The position numbers and the translations under genes were made by a program. The notes beneath the pieces are model-generated. The model searched no databases, had not been told where the DNA came from, and saw nothing but the letters and a program-made list of their open reading frames with translations. A DNA stretch of 26,041 nucleotides, taken from assembly GCA_964418595.1 (NCBI GenBank), contig CAYQMF010000097.1, positions 1 through 26,041 on the forward strand, given 5' to 3'. Shown here in pieces: positions 1 through 7,096 of this stretch. The DNA is from CAYQMF01 sp964418595 (GTDB taxonomy: Bacteria; Planctomycetota; UBA1135; UBA2386). Position 1 is the first letter of the stretch. The number at the start of each line of letters is the position of its first letter.

Positions 1-41
1 ATGCCCGACCCGTGCAAACCCAGCGAGTTCCCTGGACGCAT
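1..41 (-). CDS. Start of an unidentified gene running off the left edge
   Basis: Only the first 13 codons are inside the window (MRPGNSLGLHGSG, then the edge). The start is proposed because an ATG at 41-39 is preceded, on the minus strand, by AAGGAGG with about five bases of spacing, one of the two best ribosome binding sites in the window. An in-frame ATG at 62-60 is an alternative start, and the frame stays open some way further upstream. The gene would lie about 125 bases downstream of the TPR membrane protein gene on the same strand. Nothing about function can be read from this fragment. Confidence 0.5.
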   Translation of the reverse strand, partial: MRPGNSLGLHGSG

Positions 42-167
42 GAGCACCTCCTTGATCGACATCACGCCGAGCGACGGGCCCGGCAGTGATGGGGCGAGAG
101 CATGACGGGAACTGGCGTGAGCGGCAACCCCCAGCCGTCTCGGACAACTCCAGCCCTCACACCAACC

Positions 168-1670
168 TCACCGCCGCGCCTCCGCCAGGTTCTTCCTCGC
201 CTCCGCGTGCCCCGGGTCCGCGGCGACAGCGCGCTCGAAGCACGTCACGGCCTCCGCCATGCGGCCGGCCATCGCGCGCAGCACGCCGAGGTTGTTCCAG
301 GCATCCGCGTCGTTGCGGCCGCGCAGCGAGTACACGAGGAACGGCTCCGCCTCCGCCGCGCGCCCGGCGCGCACCAGCGCGTCACCGTAGTAGTGATTGG
401 CAGCGTAGTTCGCGGGGTCGACGGCGACGGCGTGCTTCCACAGGGTCTCGGCGTCGCGCCAGACGAGCGACTGCCGCACGGTGAGCGCGCCGAGCACCAC
501 GAGCCACGCGCACGCACACGGGCGGAAGCGCGGCCAGCGCGCGCACGCACCGGCGAAGAGCGCGGCGAACGCGAGGCCCGGGAGATAGCTGTAGCGATCG
601 GCGGCGATCTGCGCGCCCGCTTGCGCGAGACCTGAGACCGGTGCCACGAGGATCGCGAAGAACGCCCACGCGACTGCGAGCGCCGGCCAGCGCCGCGCCC
701 GCACCAGCAAGCCCACGCCGAGCCCGACCCCCGCGATGGCCGGCAGCAGGATCGAGAGCCGGGTCAGGTCGAGGATCCCCATCTCGTAGAAGGGTGACAG
801 CCAGACCGGCGCCAGGGCCTTCCACGGATAGAACGCCATCGCGTAGGCGGCCTGCACGAGGCGAGCGCCCGCGCCGTGTACATCGAAGTCCGACATCGCC
901 GCGACGTCGCGCTGGCCGAGGACCGCGACCACGCCGACCGCGACGCTGCACAGGAGGTACGGCACCTTCTCACGCAGCACGCCCGGCTCGAGGTGCCAGC
1001 GCCCGGCCTCGCGCCGGATGCGCCGCAGCGGCCAGGCATCGAGCACCAGCAGCGCGACGGGAAGCGTCATCGCGGTCGCCTTGGCGAGGAGCGCGAGCGC
1101 GAAGCACACGAGCGCCCCCCAACCCATGCGCCGGGTCGCACCTGGCGAGTGCGCGCGCAGGTACGCGCCGAGCGCCAGCAGGGTGAAGAGTCCCGAGAGC
1201 ACGTCGCGTCGCTCCGTGACCCACGCCACGGATTCCACGCGCTGCGGGTGGATGGCGAAGAAGAGCGCGCCGGCCGCCGCGGCGAACCCGAGCGGGCGCG
1301 GCGCGACGCTCGCCGCGTCGCCGGGCACGCAACGCAGCAGCGCGCGCAGGGTCCACACGCACGCGACCGCAGCGAGCGCATGGATGAGCACGTTGGTGGC
1401 GTGGTAGCCGCGCGCGTCCATCCCCCACAGCGCGTGGTCGACGCTCAGCGACAGCCAGCTCAGCGGCTGGTACGGACCGCGCAGGGTCGTCGTCGCCGCC
1501 CAGCGCACGGTCTCCCAGTCGAGCCCGCGGTAGTGCGGGTTGTCGAGGAAGTTGGCATTGTCGTCCCAGTTCACCAGCCAGCCGAAGCCGACGGTGGCGG
1601 CGAAGCAGGCCGCGGTGATCAACGCGACGGCGAGCGCGGCGACGACGTGGACTCGCGACCTCGCCACCAC
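168..1670 (-). CDS. Multipass membrane protein with C-terminal TPRs, TMTC/PMT-like glycosyltransferase family
   Basis: The 500-residue product starts at a GTG (1670-1668). It has an N-terminal hydrophobic segment (about residues 8-33), then a WDDNANFLDNPHY segment (Asp36-Asp37) and a GYHATNVLIHAL segment. Both are typical of the bacterial relatives of TMTC proteins, which resemble GT-C fold O-mannosyltransferases with acidic residues in the first extracytoplasmic loop. Many more hydrophobic helices follow to about residue 400. The last 95 residues are TPR-like (AETLWKHAVAVDP, DAWNNLGVLRAMAGR, AVTCFERAVAADPGHAEAR). Known for the family: membrane sugar transfer from a lipid donor. Substrate cannot be inferred here. 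The start lies 7 bases after the stop of the SlyD-like gene, so the two are probably co-transcribed. An unrelated TPR membrane protein is the alternative; the DD loop argues against that. Confidence 0.75.
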   Translation of the reverse strand: MVARSRVHVVAALAVALITAACFAATVGFGWLVNWDDNANFLDNPHYRGLDWETVRWAATTTLRGPYQPLSWLSLSVDHALWGMDARGYHATNVLIHALAAVACVWTLRALLRCVPGDAASVAPRPLGFAAAAGALFFAIHPQRVESVAWVTERRDVLSGLFTLLALGAYLRAHSPGATRRMGWGALVCFALALLAKATAMTLPVALLVLDAWPLRRIRREAGRWHLEPGVLREKVPYLLCSVAVGVVAVLGQRDVAAMSDFDVHGAGARLVQAAYAMAFYPWKALAPVWLSPFYEMGILDLTRLSILLPAIAGVGLGVGLLVRARRWPALAVAWAFFAILVAPVSGLAQAGAQIAADRYSYLPGLAFAALFAGACARWPRFRPCACAWLVVLGALTVRQSLVWRDAETLWKHAVAVDPANYAANHYYGDALVRAGRAAEAEPFLVYSLRGRNDADAWNNLGVLRAMAGRMAEAVTCFERAVAADPGHAEARKNLAEARR

Positions 1671-1677
1671 TGCTCGC

Positions 1678-2175
1678 TCAGTGGTGATGCCCGCCCGGGC
1701 CGTGCGGATGCCCGTGGCTCATCTCTTCCTTGGTCGCGGCGCGGATCGACACGACCTCCACCTGGAAGTGCAGCACCTCGCCGGCCAGCGGATGGTTGAA
1801 GTCGAGCACGACCTCGTCCTTCTCGACGCTGTCGATCCACACCGGCACCACCTCGCCGTCGTCGTTCTGCACGCCGAAGGACATGCCTTGTTTCAACGGC
1901 GCGCCCTTGGGGAACGCCGAGCGCGGCACGCGCTTCTGGCCGTCGGCCTGACGCTCGCCGTAGCCGTCCTTCGCGGCGACGGTGGCCATGAGCTTGTCGC
2001 CCACCGCGCGCGTGGTGAGCTGCCGCTCGAGCCCCGGCACGATGTTGCCCTGGCCGTGCAGGTAGAGGAGCGGCTCGCCGCCGACGGAGCTGTCGACCTG
2101 CTCGCCGTTGGCGAGGGTGAGCGTGTAGTGGATGGCGACGACCTTGCCGTCGGTGATCTGTTCGTTGCTGGCCAT
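1678..2175 (-). CDS. slyD: SlyD-like FKBP-type peptidyl-prolyl cis-trans isomerase
   Basis: A 165-residue protein matching the FKBP/SlyD family: peptidyl-prolyl isomerase and chaperone, usually cytoplasmic. The N-terminal FKBP half reads KVVAIHYTLTLANGEQVDSS and NIVPGLERQL. A central insert (about residues 72-125) is in the place of the insert-in-flap chaperone domain of SlyD. The FKBP fold closes with VVLDFNHPLAGEVLHFQVE, a hallmark of this family. The tail ends in a His/Gly-rich stretch (SHGHPHGPGGHHH), like the metal-binding tail of SlyD. The frame is open upstream, but the ATG at 2175-2173 is chosen because homology begins there and the upstream residues are low-complexity Arg/Ala. No strong Shine-Dalgarno is visible. 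It lies just upstream of, and probably in operon with, the TPR membrane protein gene. Confidence 0.92.
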   Translation of the reverse strand: MASNEQITDGKVVAIHYTLTLANGEQVDSSVGGEPLLYLHGQGNIVPGLERQLTTRAVGDKLMATVAAKDGYGERQADGQKRVPRSAFPKGAPLKQGMSFGVQNDDGEVVPVWIDSVEKDEVVLDFNHPLAGEVLHFQVEVVSIRAATKEEMSHGHPHGPGGHHH

Positions 2176-2201
2176 GGGAGCGGAGCGGGCAGGAAGATGC
2201 G

Positions 2202-2872
2202 TTGCGAACGCGGGCAGAAGGGTGTCAGGCCGCGCCGCTCGCGTCCAGGGACAAGAGCCTGGATTGCGCGCCCGGACGTCCGCGTGGAGTCCGCCGCCCG
2301 ACGGCCCGCCCCCCGGCCCGCACGACCCCCTCGATACCCCTGCTCGTTGGCGCGCTCGCGCTGGCCGTCCCTTCCCTTGCCCGCGCCCAGGCCGCCCCGA
2401 CCCGGACCGGCCTCGACGTCTTCCTACGCCTGCCGGTGCCGGAGCGCGAGCAGGTCGCGCACGACCTGCAGGCGCAACTCCCCGCGACCCCCTACGTGGC
2501 GGCGATCCTCGCGCTTGCGCGCGGCGAAGCGCCGGTCGCACGCCGGCCGCGTCTCCCCGAGAAGCGCGGCGAGCGCGCGCTGCAGGACCAAGACCCCGCG
2601 ATCGCGACGCTCCCGCGGCGCACGCGCTATGTGTTCGGCGTCGGCGCCTTCGAGCCGGCACCGGAGCCGAAGCCGCTCTCGACCGCACCGCCGGCACTCG
2701 GTACTGGCGGTAGGCCGGGAACCCGTCGTGCAGCGCGTCGCCTCGCTCGTGCCGCGCATTGATCGACGCCACCGAGTCGATCGATGCCTTCCTCGCGCAG
2801 GCGGAGGCCGAACGCCGGCGCGTCGCCGCCGCGATCACCGCCGCTGCGCAGGCGGCACTGGCGGCGCACTGA
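2202..2872 (+). pseudogene. Small exported protein with two apparent frameshifts
   Basis: One coding-like track runs through three frames. Frame A gives a likely signal peptide (IPLLVGALALAVPSLARAQA, bases about 2328-2390) and then GLDVFLRLPVPEREQ up to about base 2710. Frame B continues as VGREPVVQRVASLVPR (about 2710-2757). Frame C ends with ESIDAFLAQAEAERRRVAAA and a TGA at 2870-2872. In each segment codon third positions are mostly G or C. Each junction needs a +1 shift, so this is a decayed gene or carries two sequence errors. The true start is unclear; the left coordinate is a TTG that opens the first frame, and the real start probably lies nearer 2320. The product would be a secreted, Ala/Glu-rich protein of unknown function. 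Its 3' end overlaps the convergent repeat-protein gene by 38 bases. Confidence 0.5.
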
Positions 2873-4697
2873 GGGCGGGGCAGACGACATCGCCGAGGTC
2901 GACACGGTCGCCGGGGGCGAGCATGACGCGGGCGAGTTCGTGTTCCTGCCCGCCGCGCGGCCGCGCCAGGATGCGGTAGCTGCGCGGCGGCAGCGGCCCC
3001 AGTGTGAACGAGCCGTCGGCACCGTTGCGGTGCAGGTTGCGCCCGCGCGTCGTCCCGTCGAACGGGAACACCGCAACGCCGGCCGGTGACACATCGGAGG
3101 GGAGCAGGAGTCGCCCGACGACGTACGCAGAGGGCTCATCGCTGGCCGCGACGACGAAGGTGCGCGCCGTCGCGCCGGTGGGTGACACCACTGCACCCCC
3201 GGCCAACGAGACCCGCAAGGTGCTCGCGACGGGGATCGCGAAGAGCTGCGCCCCGACGCCGTGCTGGACGCCGACGACGAAGGCGCCATCGGCGTCGACC
3301 ATCACCGGGTCGCGCTGCGTCCGCTCGCCCCGCACGCGCACCTCCACCCGCCATCGCGGCAGCGGCGTTCCGTCGGCGCGGACGAGGCGGCCGCGGATCA
3401 CAGCCAACGGCACGAGCGCGAAGTCGTGCTCCGAGACCGGCTGCCCCAGCGCGGGCACGCTGAACCGTTCGGTCTCGTGCAGCGGTGAGAGGGCGAACAC
3501 GATCAGGGGTGTGGTGCTCGGCAATCCGCCGAGCGCGAACGTGCCGTCCGGCCGCGCACGTGTCTCCGTGAGTGCGTCGGCACGGCCGGGCTCGCATGCC
3601 CGCACTCGCGCACCCGGCACCGGGGTGCCGTCGGTGTCGAGGACGCGACCCTCGAGACGTGCCGCAGGCGACACGCGCGCCACCACGTCGATCTCCCCTT
3701 CCTCCGGAAGGGTGAGCGTCACGCGCTGCGGTCCGCAGTCCGGCACCGACACCCGCAATTCGGCGGCACCGCCACACCGCGCATGCACCTCGAAGGCGCC
3801 GTCCGCGGCGACCCGCGCCGAGTCGATGCTCCGCCCGGTGCCCAGGTCCGGACGCGTGGTCCTTGCGGTGAGCAACGTCACGTGCCCCGCCGACACGGCG
3901 GAACCGTCGTCGCGAAACACGCGCCCGCGCACCGTGACCGCCGGCGGCTCGAGCACGAGCCGCACGCGCGCACGACCATCGCCCAGGACCGCGCCATCGC
4001 CGGATCCCGGCGCGACCAACGCCGACGCCTGACCCGCTCGCTGCGCGCGCAACACCCACGGCCCGCCCACGCACGTCGTGACGAAGCGGCCCTCGGCATC
4101 CGAGGTCGCAACGACACACCGGCGGTCGGGGACCGGCCAGTCGGCGTGCCGGATCGCCTCGACCATCGCGCCGGCGACGGGGACCCCAGTCGCGTCTTCG
4201 ACCGTGCCTTCGATCCGGAGCGCAGCGTCGAGCGCGAACTCCACCACCGTCTCCGCGACGGCGCTGAGGTCGACGCTGCGCCGATCGAGTTCATCGATGC
4301 GCACTTCGGCGACGCCCGGCGCCTCCAGCGCCAGTACGGCATCGCCGTCCGGCCCGGTGACGACATCATGTGTCTGCATCCCCGCAGGCCCATCGACCAC
4401 CACCATGCACGGCACGCTCACGACCGGCGCGTCGCCACGACGCACTTTGATGCGCAGCGTCGCCAGCGGCGCCGCCGTGGCGGGCACGGTGTCGCGCCGA
4501 GGGGCGGGCACCGCCGCGACCTCGACGGCGGGGGAACCGGGCGGGTCGAGCGACGTGTTCGCCATGCTCGGCATCGACGCCACGGGGAGCGGCAAGCCGA
4601 TCTCCGGCGCCGGCGCGACGAAGTCGTCGACTCGCACCCAGACCAGCGCGGCGACGCCGATCGCCAACGCCAGAACGCACCCGAGCCAGCGACGCAT
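2835..4697 (-). CDS. Membrane-anchored protein with five carboxypeptidase-regulatory-like repeats
   Basis: 620 residues from the ATG at 4697. An open frame continues upstream, but this start puts a membrane segment at residues 4-21 (WLGCVLALAIGVAALVWV), fitting an N-terminal anchor or uncleaved signal. A Pro-rich linker follows. There are about five repeats of the carboxypeptidase-D regulatory-like beta-sandwich type, near residues 161-225, 255-320, 347-405, 433-490 and 525-580. Each begins with a G-R/T-V-x-D-x-x-G-x-P/A-V motif (IEGTVEDATGVPVAGA, VRGRVFRDDGSAV, LEGRVLDTDGTPVPGA, IRGRLVRADGTPLP) and contains an ADG-x-F core. Such proteins are common in Planctomycetota and probably face outward, but the ligand is unknown. 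The gene has no close co-directional partner, and a structured element lies 86 bases upstream of the start. Confidence 0.75.
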   Translation of the reverse strand: MRRWLGCVLALAIGVAALVWVRVDDFVAPAPEIGLPLPVASMPSMANTSLDPPGSPAVEVAAVPAPRRDTVPATAAPLATLRIKVRRGDAPVVSVPCMVVVDGPAGMQTHDVVTGPDGDAVLALEAPGVAEVRIDELDRRSVDLSAVAETVVEFALDAALRIEGTVEDATGVPVAGAMVEAIRHADWPVPDRRCVVATSDAEGRFVTTCVGGPWVLRAQRAGQASALVAPGSGDGAVLGDGRARVRLVLEPPAVTVRGRVFRDDGSAVSAGHVTLLTARTTRPDLGTGRSIDSARVAADGAFEVHARCGGAAELRVSVPDCGPQRVTLTLPEEGEIDVVARVSPAARLEGRVLDTDGTPVPGARVRACEPGRADALTETRARPDGTFALGGLPSTTPLIVFALSPLHETERFSVPALGQPVSEHDFALVPLAVIRGRLVRADGTPLPRWRVEVRVRGERTQRDPVMVDADGAFVVGVQHGVGAQLFAIPVASTLRVSLAGGAVVSPTGATARTFVVAASDEPSAYVVGRLLLPSDVSPAGVAVFPFDGTTRGRNLHRNGADGSFTLGPLPPRSYRILARPRGGQEHELARVMLAPGDRVDLGDVVCPALSAPPVPPAQRR

Positions 4698-4748
4698 ACC
4701 GCGCGCATCGACGCGGCGGCTGGCCCGCCTCGAGGCGGGAAGGGATAC

Positions 4749-4784
4749 CGCGACTACCCCAGTCACTACCCCAGTCACTACCCC
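4749..4784. repeat. Three tandem 12-bp units upstream of the repeat-protein gene
   Basis: Two exact copies of AGTCACTACCCC (4761-4772 and 4773-4784) follow a diverged copy ending in GACTACCCC (4749-4760). The array sits between the folded element at 4783-4857 and the start of the minus-strand gene at 4697. It is therefore in the probable leader or promoter region of that gene. Tandem operator-like sites or simple slippage are both possible. Confidence 0.7.
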
Positions 4785-4857
4785 ATCGCCGGCGGCCGCA
4801 ACCCAAAGGGTTGATGTCGTCGCTGGCGCGACGACCAGATAGGGCCGCCGGCGATGG
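4783..4857. other. Perfect three-way-junction element, possible structured RNA or DNA
   Basis: A 15-bp perfect inverted repeat (4783-4797 with 4843-4857) encloses two further perfect hairpins. One is AACCC-AAA-GGGTT (4800-4812). The other is GTCGTCGC-TGGC-GCGACGAC (4816-4835). Only short single-stranded linkers remain, so the whole 75 nt can fold as a three-way junction on either strand. It does not overlap a credible gene. It lies 86 bases upstream of the minus-strand start at 4697. I do not recognise a known RNA family or attC core sites in it. Confidence 0.6.
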
Positions 4858-5047
4858 CATCGCTTGGGGCTTCCAGGGCCGCTCGGACCTTGCAGTGGAA
4901 GAACCCACGGCAAGGGAGCTTCGTAGTGAATCTTGCGCGCCGGGCGAGCATTCGCGGCCCTTGCAGCCCAGGGAGTGCCCTGGACCGGATCGTGGCGCTG
5001 CTGCGGGACGATCCGACGCTCACGCGCCTGGCGCTCGCCGACGCGTC
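4858..5047. other. Intergenic stretch without a recognisable gene
   Basis: This stretch lies between the three-way-junction element and the 3' end of the esterase gene. A short plus-strand segment (about 4979-5070) reads ALDRIVALLRDDPTLTRLAL with GC-rich third positions and could be a remnant of a coding region. It then runs antisense into the esterase gene. No homology was recognised. Confidence 0.35.
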
Positions 5048-5064
5048 GGCCGGCGGAGCCGGCC
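5048..5064 (-). terminator. Hairpin just downstream of the ATP-grasp operon
   Basis: GGCCGGC-GGA-GCCGGCC is a perfect 7-bp stem with a 3-nt loop, 14 bases past the stop of the last operon gene. No T-run follows on the minus strand, so intrinsic termination is only a possibility. Confidence 0.4.
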
Positions 5065-5078
5065 TGACAACCCCGCCC

Positions 5079-5819
5079 TCAGCCCTTCGTCACTTCGTCC
5101 AGGTACAGCGGCAGCATCTTGCGCCACGTCGTCCAGTCGTGCGGCCAGTCCTTGCCCCACGACACCACGCGGTTGGGGATGTTGCGGGCACCCAGGCAGT
5201 CGGCGACCTTCCACGACTCCTCCGGGCTCTCGGCGCGGCCCTCGCCGTGCACGAGGAGCACGTGGCGCTGGCGCAGCTTGTCGAGCTGCGGGCCCTCCGG
5301 AAGCTCGGGCATGAAGTGGATCGGCGACATGGCGCGGTACTCCGGGGCCAGCCCGCCCTCGAAGAACTTGCTGATGTCGTAGGTGCCGCTCATGCACACG
5401 GCCTTGCTGAAGACCTCGGGCGCCTTGCAGATCGAGACCAGCGCGTTGAAGGCACCGATCGAGGCACCCGCGGCGATGATCTCGCGGGTCTGGTCGCCGC
5501 CGCAGTCCTGGCGGATGGCGGGCACGACCTCGTGCAAGATGCAGTCGAGGAACTCGCGGTGCACGCGGCCCGCAAACGCGGCGGTGCGCGACTCCGTGAG
5601 CCAACGCTGCGCCGCGACGGAGTCGAGCGAGTACACCTTGATGCGCTGCGCGCTGATCAACGGCTCGAGCACGTCGAGCATGTGGAAGCGCTCGACCTCC
5701 TCCGCGTCGCCGCCCGCGGTGGGATACAGCAGCACCGGAGTGCCGACCACGCCCCAGCGCACGACGGTGATCTCGCGGCCGACGCGCTGGCTGTGCCAGG
5801 TGGACTTGAGCTTGCTCAC
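5079..5819 (-). CDS. Alpha/beta-hydrolase, esterase family (last gene of ATP-grasp operon)
   Basis: 246 residues from a GTG (5819-5817) that overlaps the TGA of the preceding ATP-grasp gene (GTGA overlap), implying translational coupling. The nucleophile elbow is GASIGAF with Ser120, a G-x-S-x-G motif. A catalytic His is likely at 227 in WPHDWTTW, matching the H-x-W-x-x-W end of the putative esterase family (enterochelin esterase, S-formylglutathione hydrolase relatives). There is no signal peptide, so it probably acts in the cytoplasm. The acidic triad member could not be fixed. The context suggests hydrolysis of an ester, thioester or amide product of the neighbouring ligases; that is inference. 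Confidence 0.8.
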   Translation of the reverse strand: MSKLKSTWHSQRVGREITVVRWGVVGTPVLLYPTAGGDAEEVERFHMLDVLEPLISAQRIKVYSLDSVAAQRWLTESRTAAFAGRVHREFLDCILHEVVPAIRQDCGGDQTREIIAAGASIGAFNALVSICKAPEVFSKAVCMSGTYDISKFFEGGLAPEYRAMSPIHFMPELPEGPQLDKLRQRHVLLVHGEGRAESPEESWKVADCLGARNIPNRVVSWGKDWPHDWTTWRKMLPLYLDEVTKG

Positions 5820-7090
5820 TTGCGGCCTCCGCCCGTAGAACCCGCCGCCTTGGCCGTGCTCGCCTGCCGCTCGCGCCAGAGCTGCACGCCGGCCCAGAAG
5901 CGCTCCGTGAACTCGTCGACCTCGTGCTTGGGGTACAGCGCCTCGACCTTGAGGCGGATGACTTCCTTGCAGCGCTCGGTGCCGAACCACGCGTGCGCGA
6001 TCTCGTCGAGGCGGCCGAGGTGCTTGGCGCAGAACTCCTCGAAGCGGTCGGCCTCGAAGTGCTCGCGCGCCAGCGCCGCGTAGCGCGACAACTTCTCGCG
6101 GAACGGCAGCTTGCCGTCGGCGATGGCGAAGTAGGGCGCCCAGTCGGGGTTGTGCTTGAACTTGCGCTTGGTGGCCGCGCAGAAGATCGCCCAGCGCAGC
6201 TTGGCCAGCACCAGCCACGGCCAGTGGCAGTGCAGCGAGGTCACCTGCGAGTCGGGGCAGGGGTTGGCGAAGTCGATCGGCGACCACACGCCGTCCTTGC
6301 CGAGCATCTCGCAGGAGTTGAAGTCCCAGTGGAAGAAGGCGTTGATCGTGAGCGTGGTGTCGCGCACCAGCGCCTCGTCCTCCTTGGACAGGAAGTTCGC
6401 GTCCGGCAGGTAGCGCCCGTGCAAGGGCTGTGCGGGGTCGTAGCGCATGACGTGGAACTGCGGCCCCAGCCCGATGCCGCGCACGAACATGTCGAACGGC
6501 ACGACCCCCTTCTGCAGGTGCATGAGGAAGCGGCCGCCCTGCTCGTAGCCCACGCGCATCTGCGCGGCGTCGTCGACCTTCGACACGCCGACCCAGCCGC
6601 CGCCGTCGTACGGCTTCATGAACGCCGGGTAGCCCACCGCATCGCCCTGCGCAGCGACGTCGAACAGGCGCGCGTACTTCTCGAGCGTCACGCGCAGGTC
6701 GGGCTTGGGCTCGTACTCCTTGGGCGGCAGGAGCCTGGTCCTGGGGATCGGCAGGCCCAGCCGCATCATCGCGCAGTAGGTGGTGTGCTTCTCCATCGCC
6801 TGCACCACCCACGGGTTGTTCCACACGTACACCCCGTCCATCAGCACCGCCTTCTTGATCCACTCGCGGCGGAACGGGTACCAGTGCGTGAGCCGGTCGA
6901 CCACGAGGTCGTAGTCGATCTTGCCCTGCAGGTCGAACGGCTCGATCGTCACGCGCTCGCAGTGCAGCTTGACTTTGTCCTTGCCCAGCGGGATCTCGGG
7001 GTCGAGACGGGCGAGGATGTCCTCGAAGGCCATCGGCCAGCAGATGTCGGCGCCGAGCGAGAGCCCGATGCGTCGGGTGAGGTTTGCCAT
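5816..7090 (-). CDS. RimK/glutathione-synthetase-like ATP-grasp ligase
   Basis: 424 residues from ATG 7090. The ATP-grasp fold is supported by an ATP-binding lysine in AFMKPYDGGGWVGVSKV (Lys159), followed by a C-terminal metal-binding set in AFFHWDFNSCEML and WSPIDFANPCPDSQ. The D-F-A-N (273-276) corresponds to the D/E-x-N magnesium ligand motif. The N-terminal part (KIDYDLVVDRLTHWYPF) resembles the pre-ATP-grasp domain of RimK-like proteins. Family knowledge: these enzymes activate a carboxylate as acyl phosphate and join it to an amine, thiol or hydroxyl. The substrate is unknown. It belongs to a different ATP-grasp subfamily from the two paralogues upstream. It starts 6 bases after the stop of the E-set/esterase gene and overlaps the next gene by 4 bases. 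Confidence 0.85.
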   Translation of the reverse strand: MANLTRRIGLSLGADICWPMAFEDILARLDPEIPLGKDKVKLHCERVTIEPFDLQGKIDYDLVVDRLTHWYPFRREWIKKAVLMDGVYVWNNPWVVQAMEKHTTYCAMMRLGLPIPRTRLLPPKEYEPKPDLRVTLEKYARLFDVAAQGDAVGYPAFMKPYDGGGWVGVSKVDDAAQMRVGYEQGGRFLMHLQKGVVPFDMFVRGIGLGPQFHVMRYDPAQPLHGRYLPDANFLSKEDEALVRDTTLTINAFFHWDFNSCEMLGKDGVWSPIDFANPCPDSQVTSLHCHWPWLVLAKLRWAIFCAATKRKFKHNPDWAPYFAIADGKLPFREKLSRYAALAREHFEADRFEEFCAKHLGRLDEIAHAWFGTERCKEVIRLKVEALYPKHEVDEFTERFWAGVQLWRERQASTAKAAGSTGGGRK

Positions 7091-7096
7091 CGTGAG

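Noticed and set aside
1..114. Plus-strand reading frame from the first base (MPDPCKPSEF...) ending at 114.
   Set aside because: 37 codons with no family match; the opposite strand has a gene start with a strong Shine-Dalgarno in the same bases.
4978..5075. Short plus-strand coding-like stretch (ALDRIVALLRDDPTLTRLAL).
   Set aside because: GC-rich third positions alone are weak evidence over so few codons; no start, no homologue recognised, and the frame continues only antisense to the esterase.
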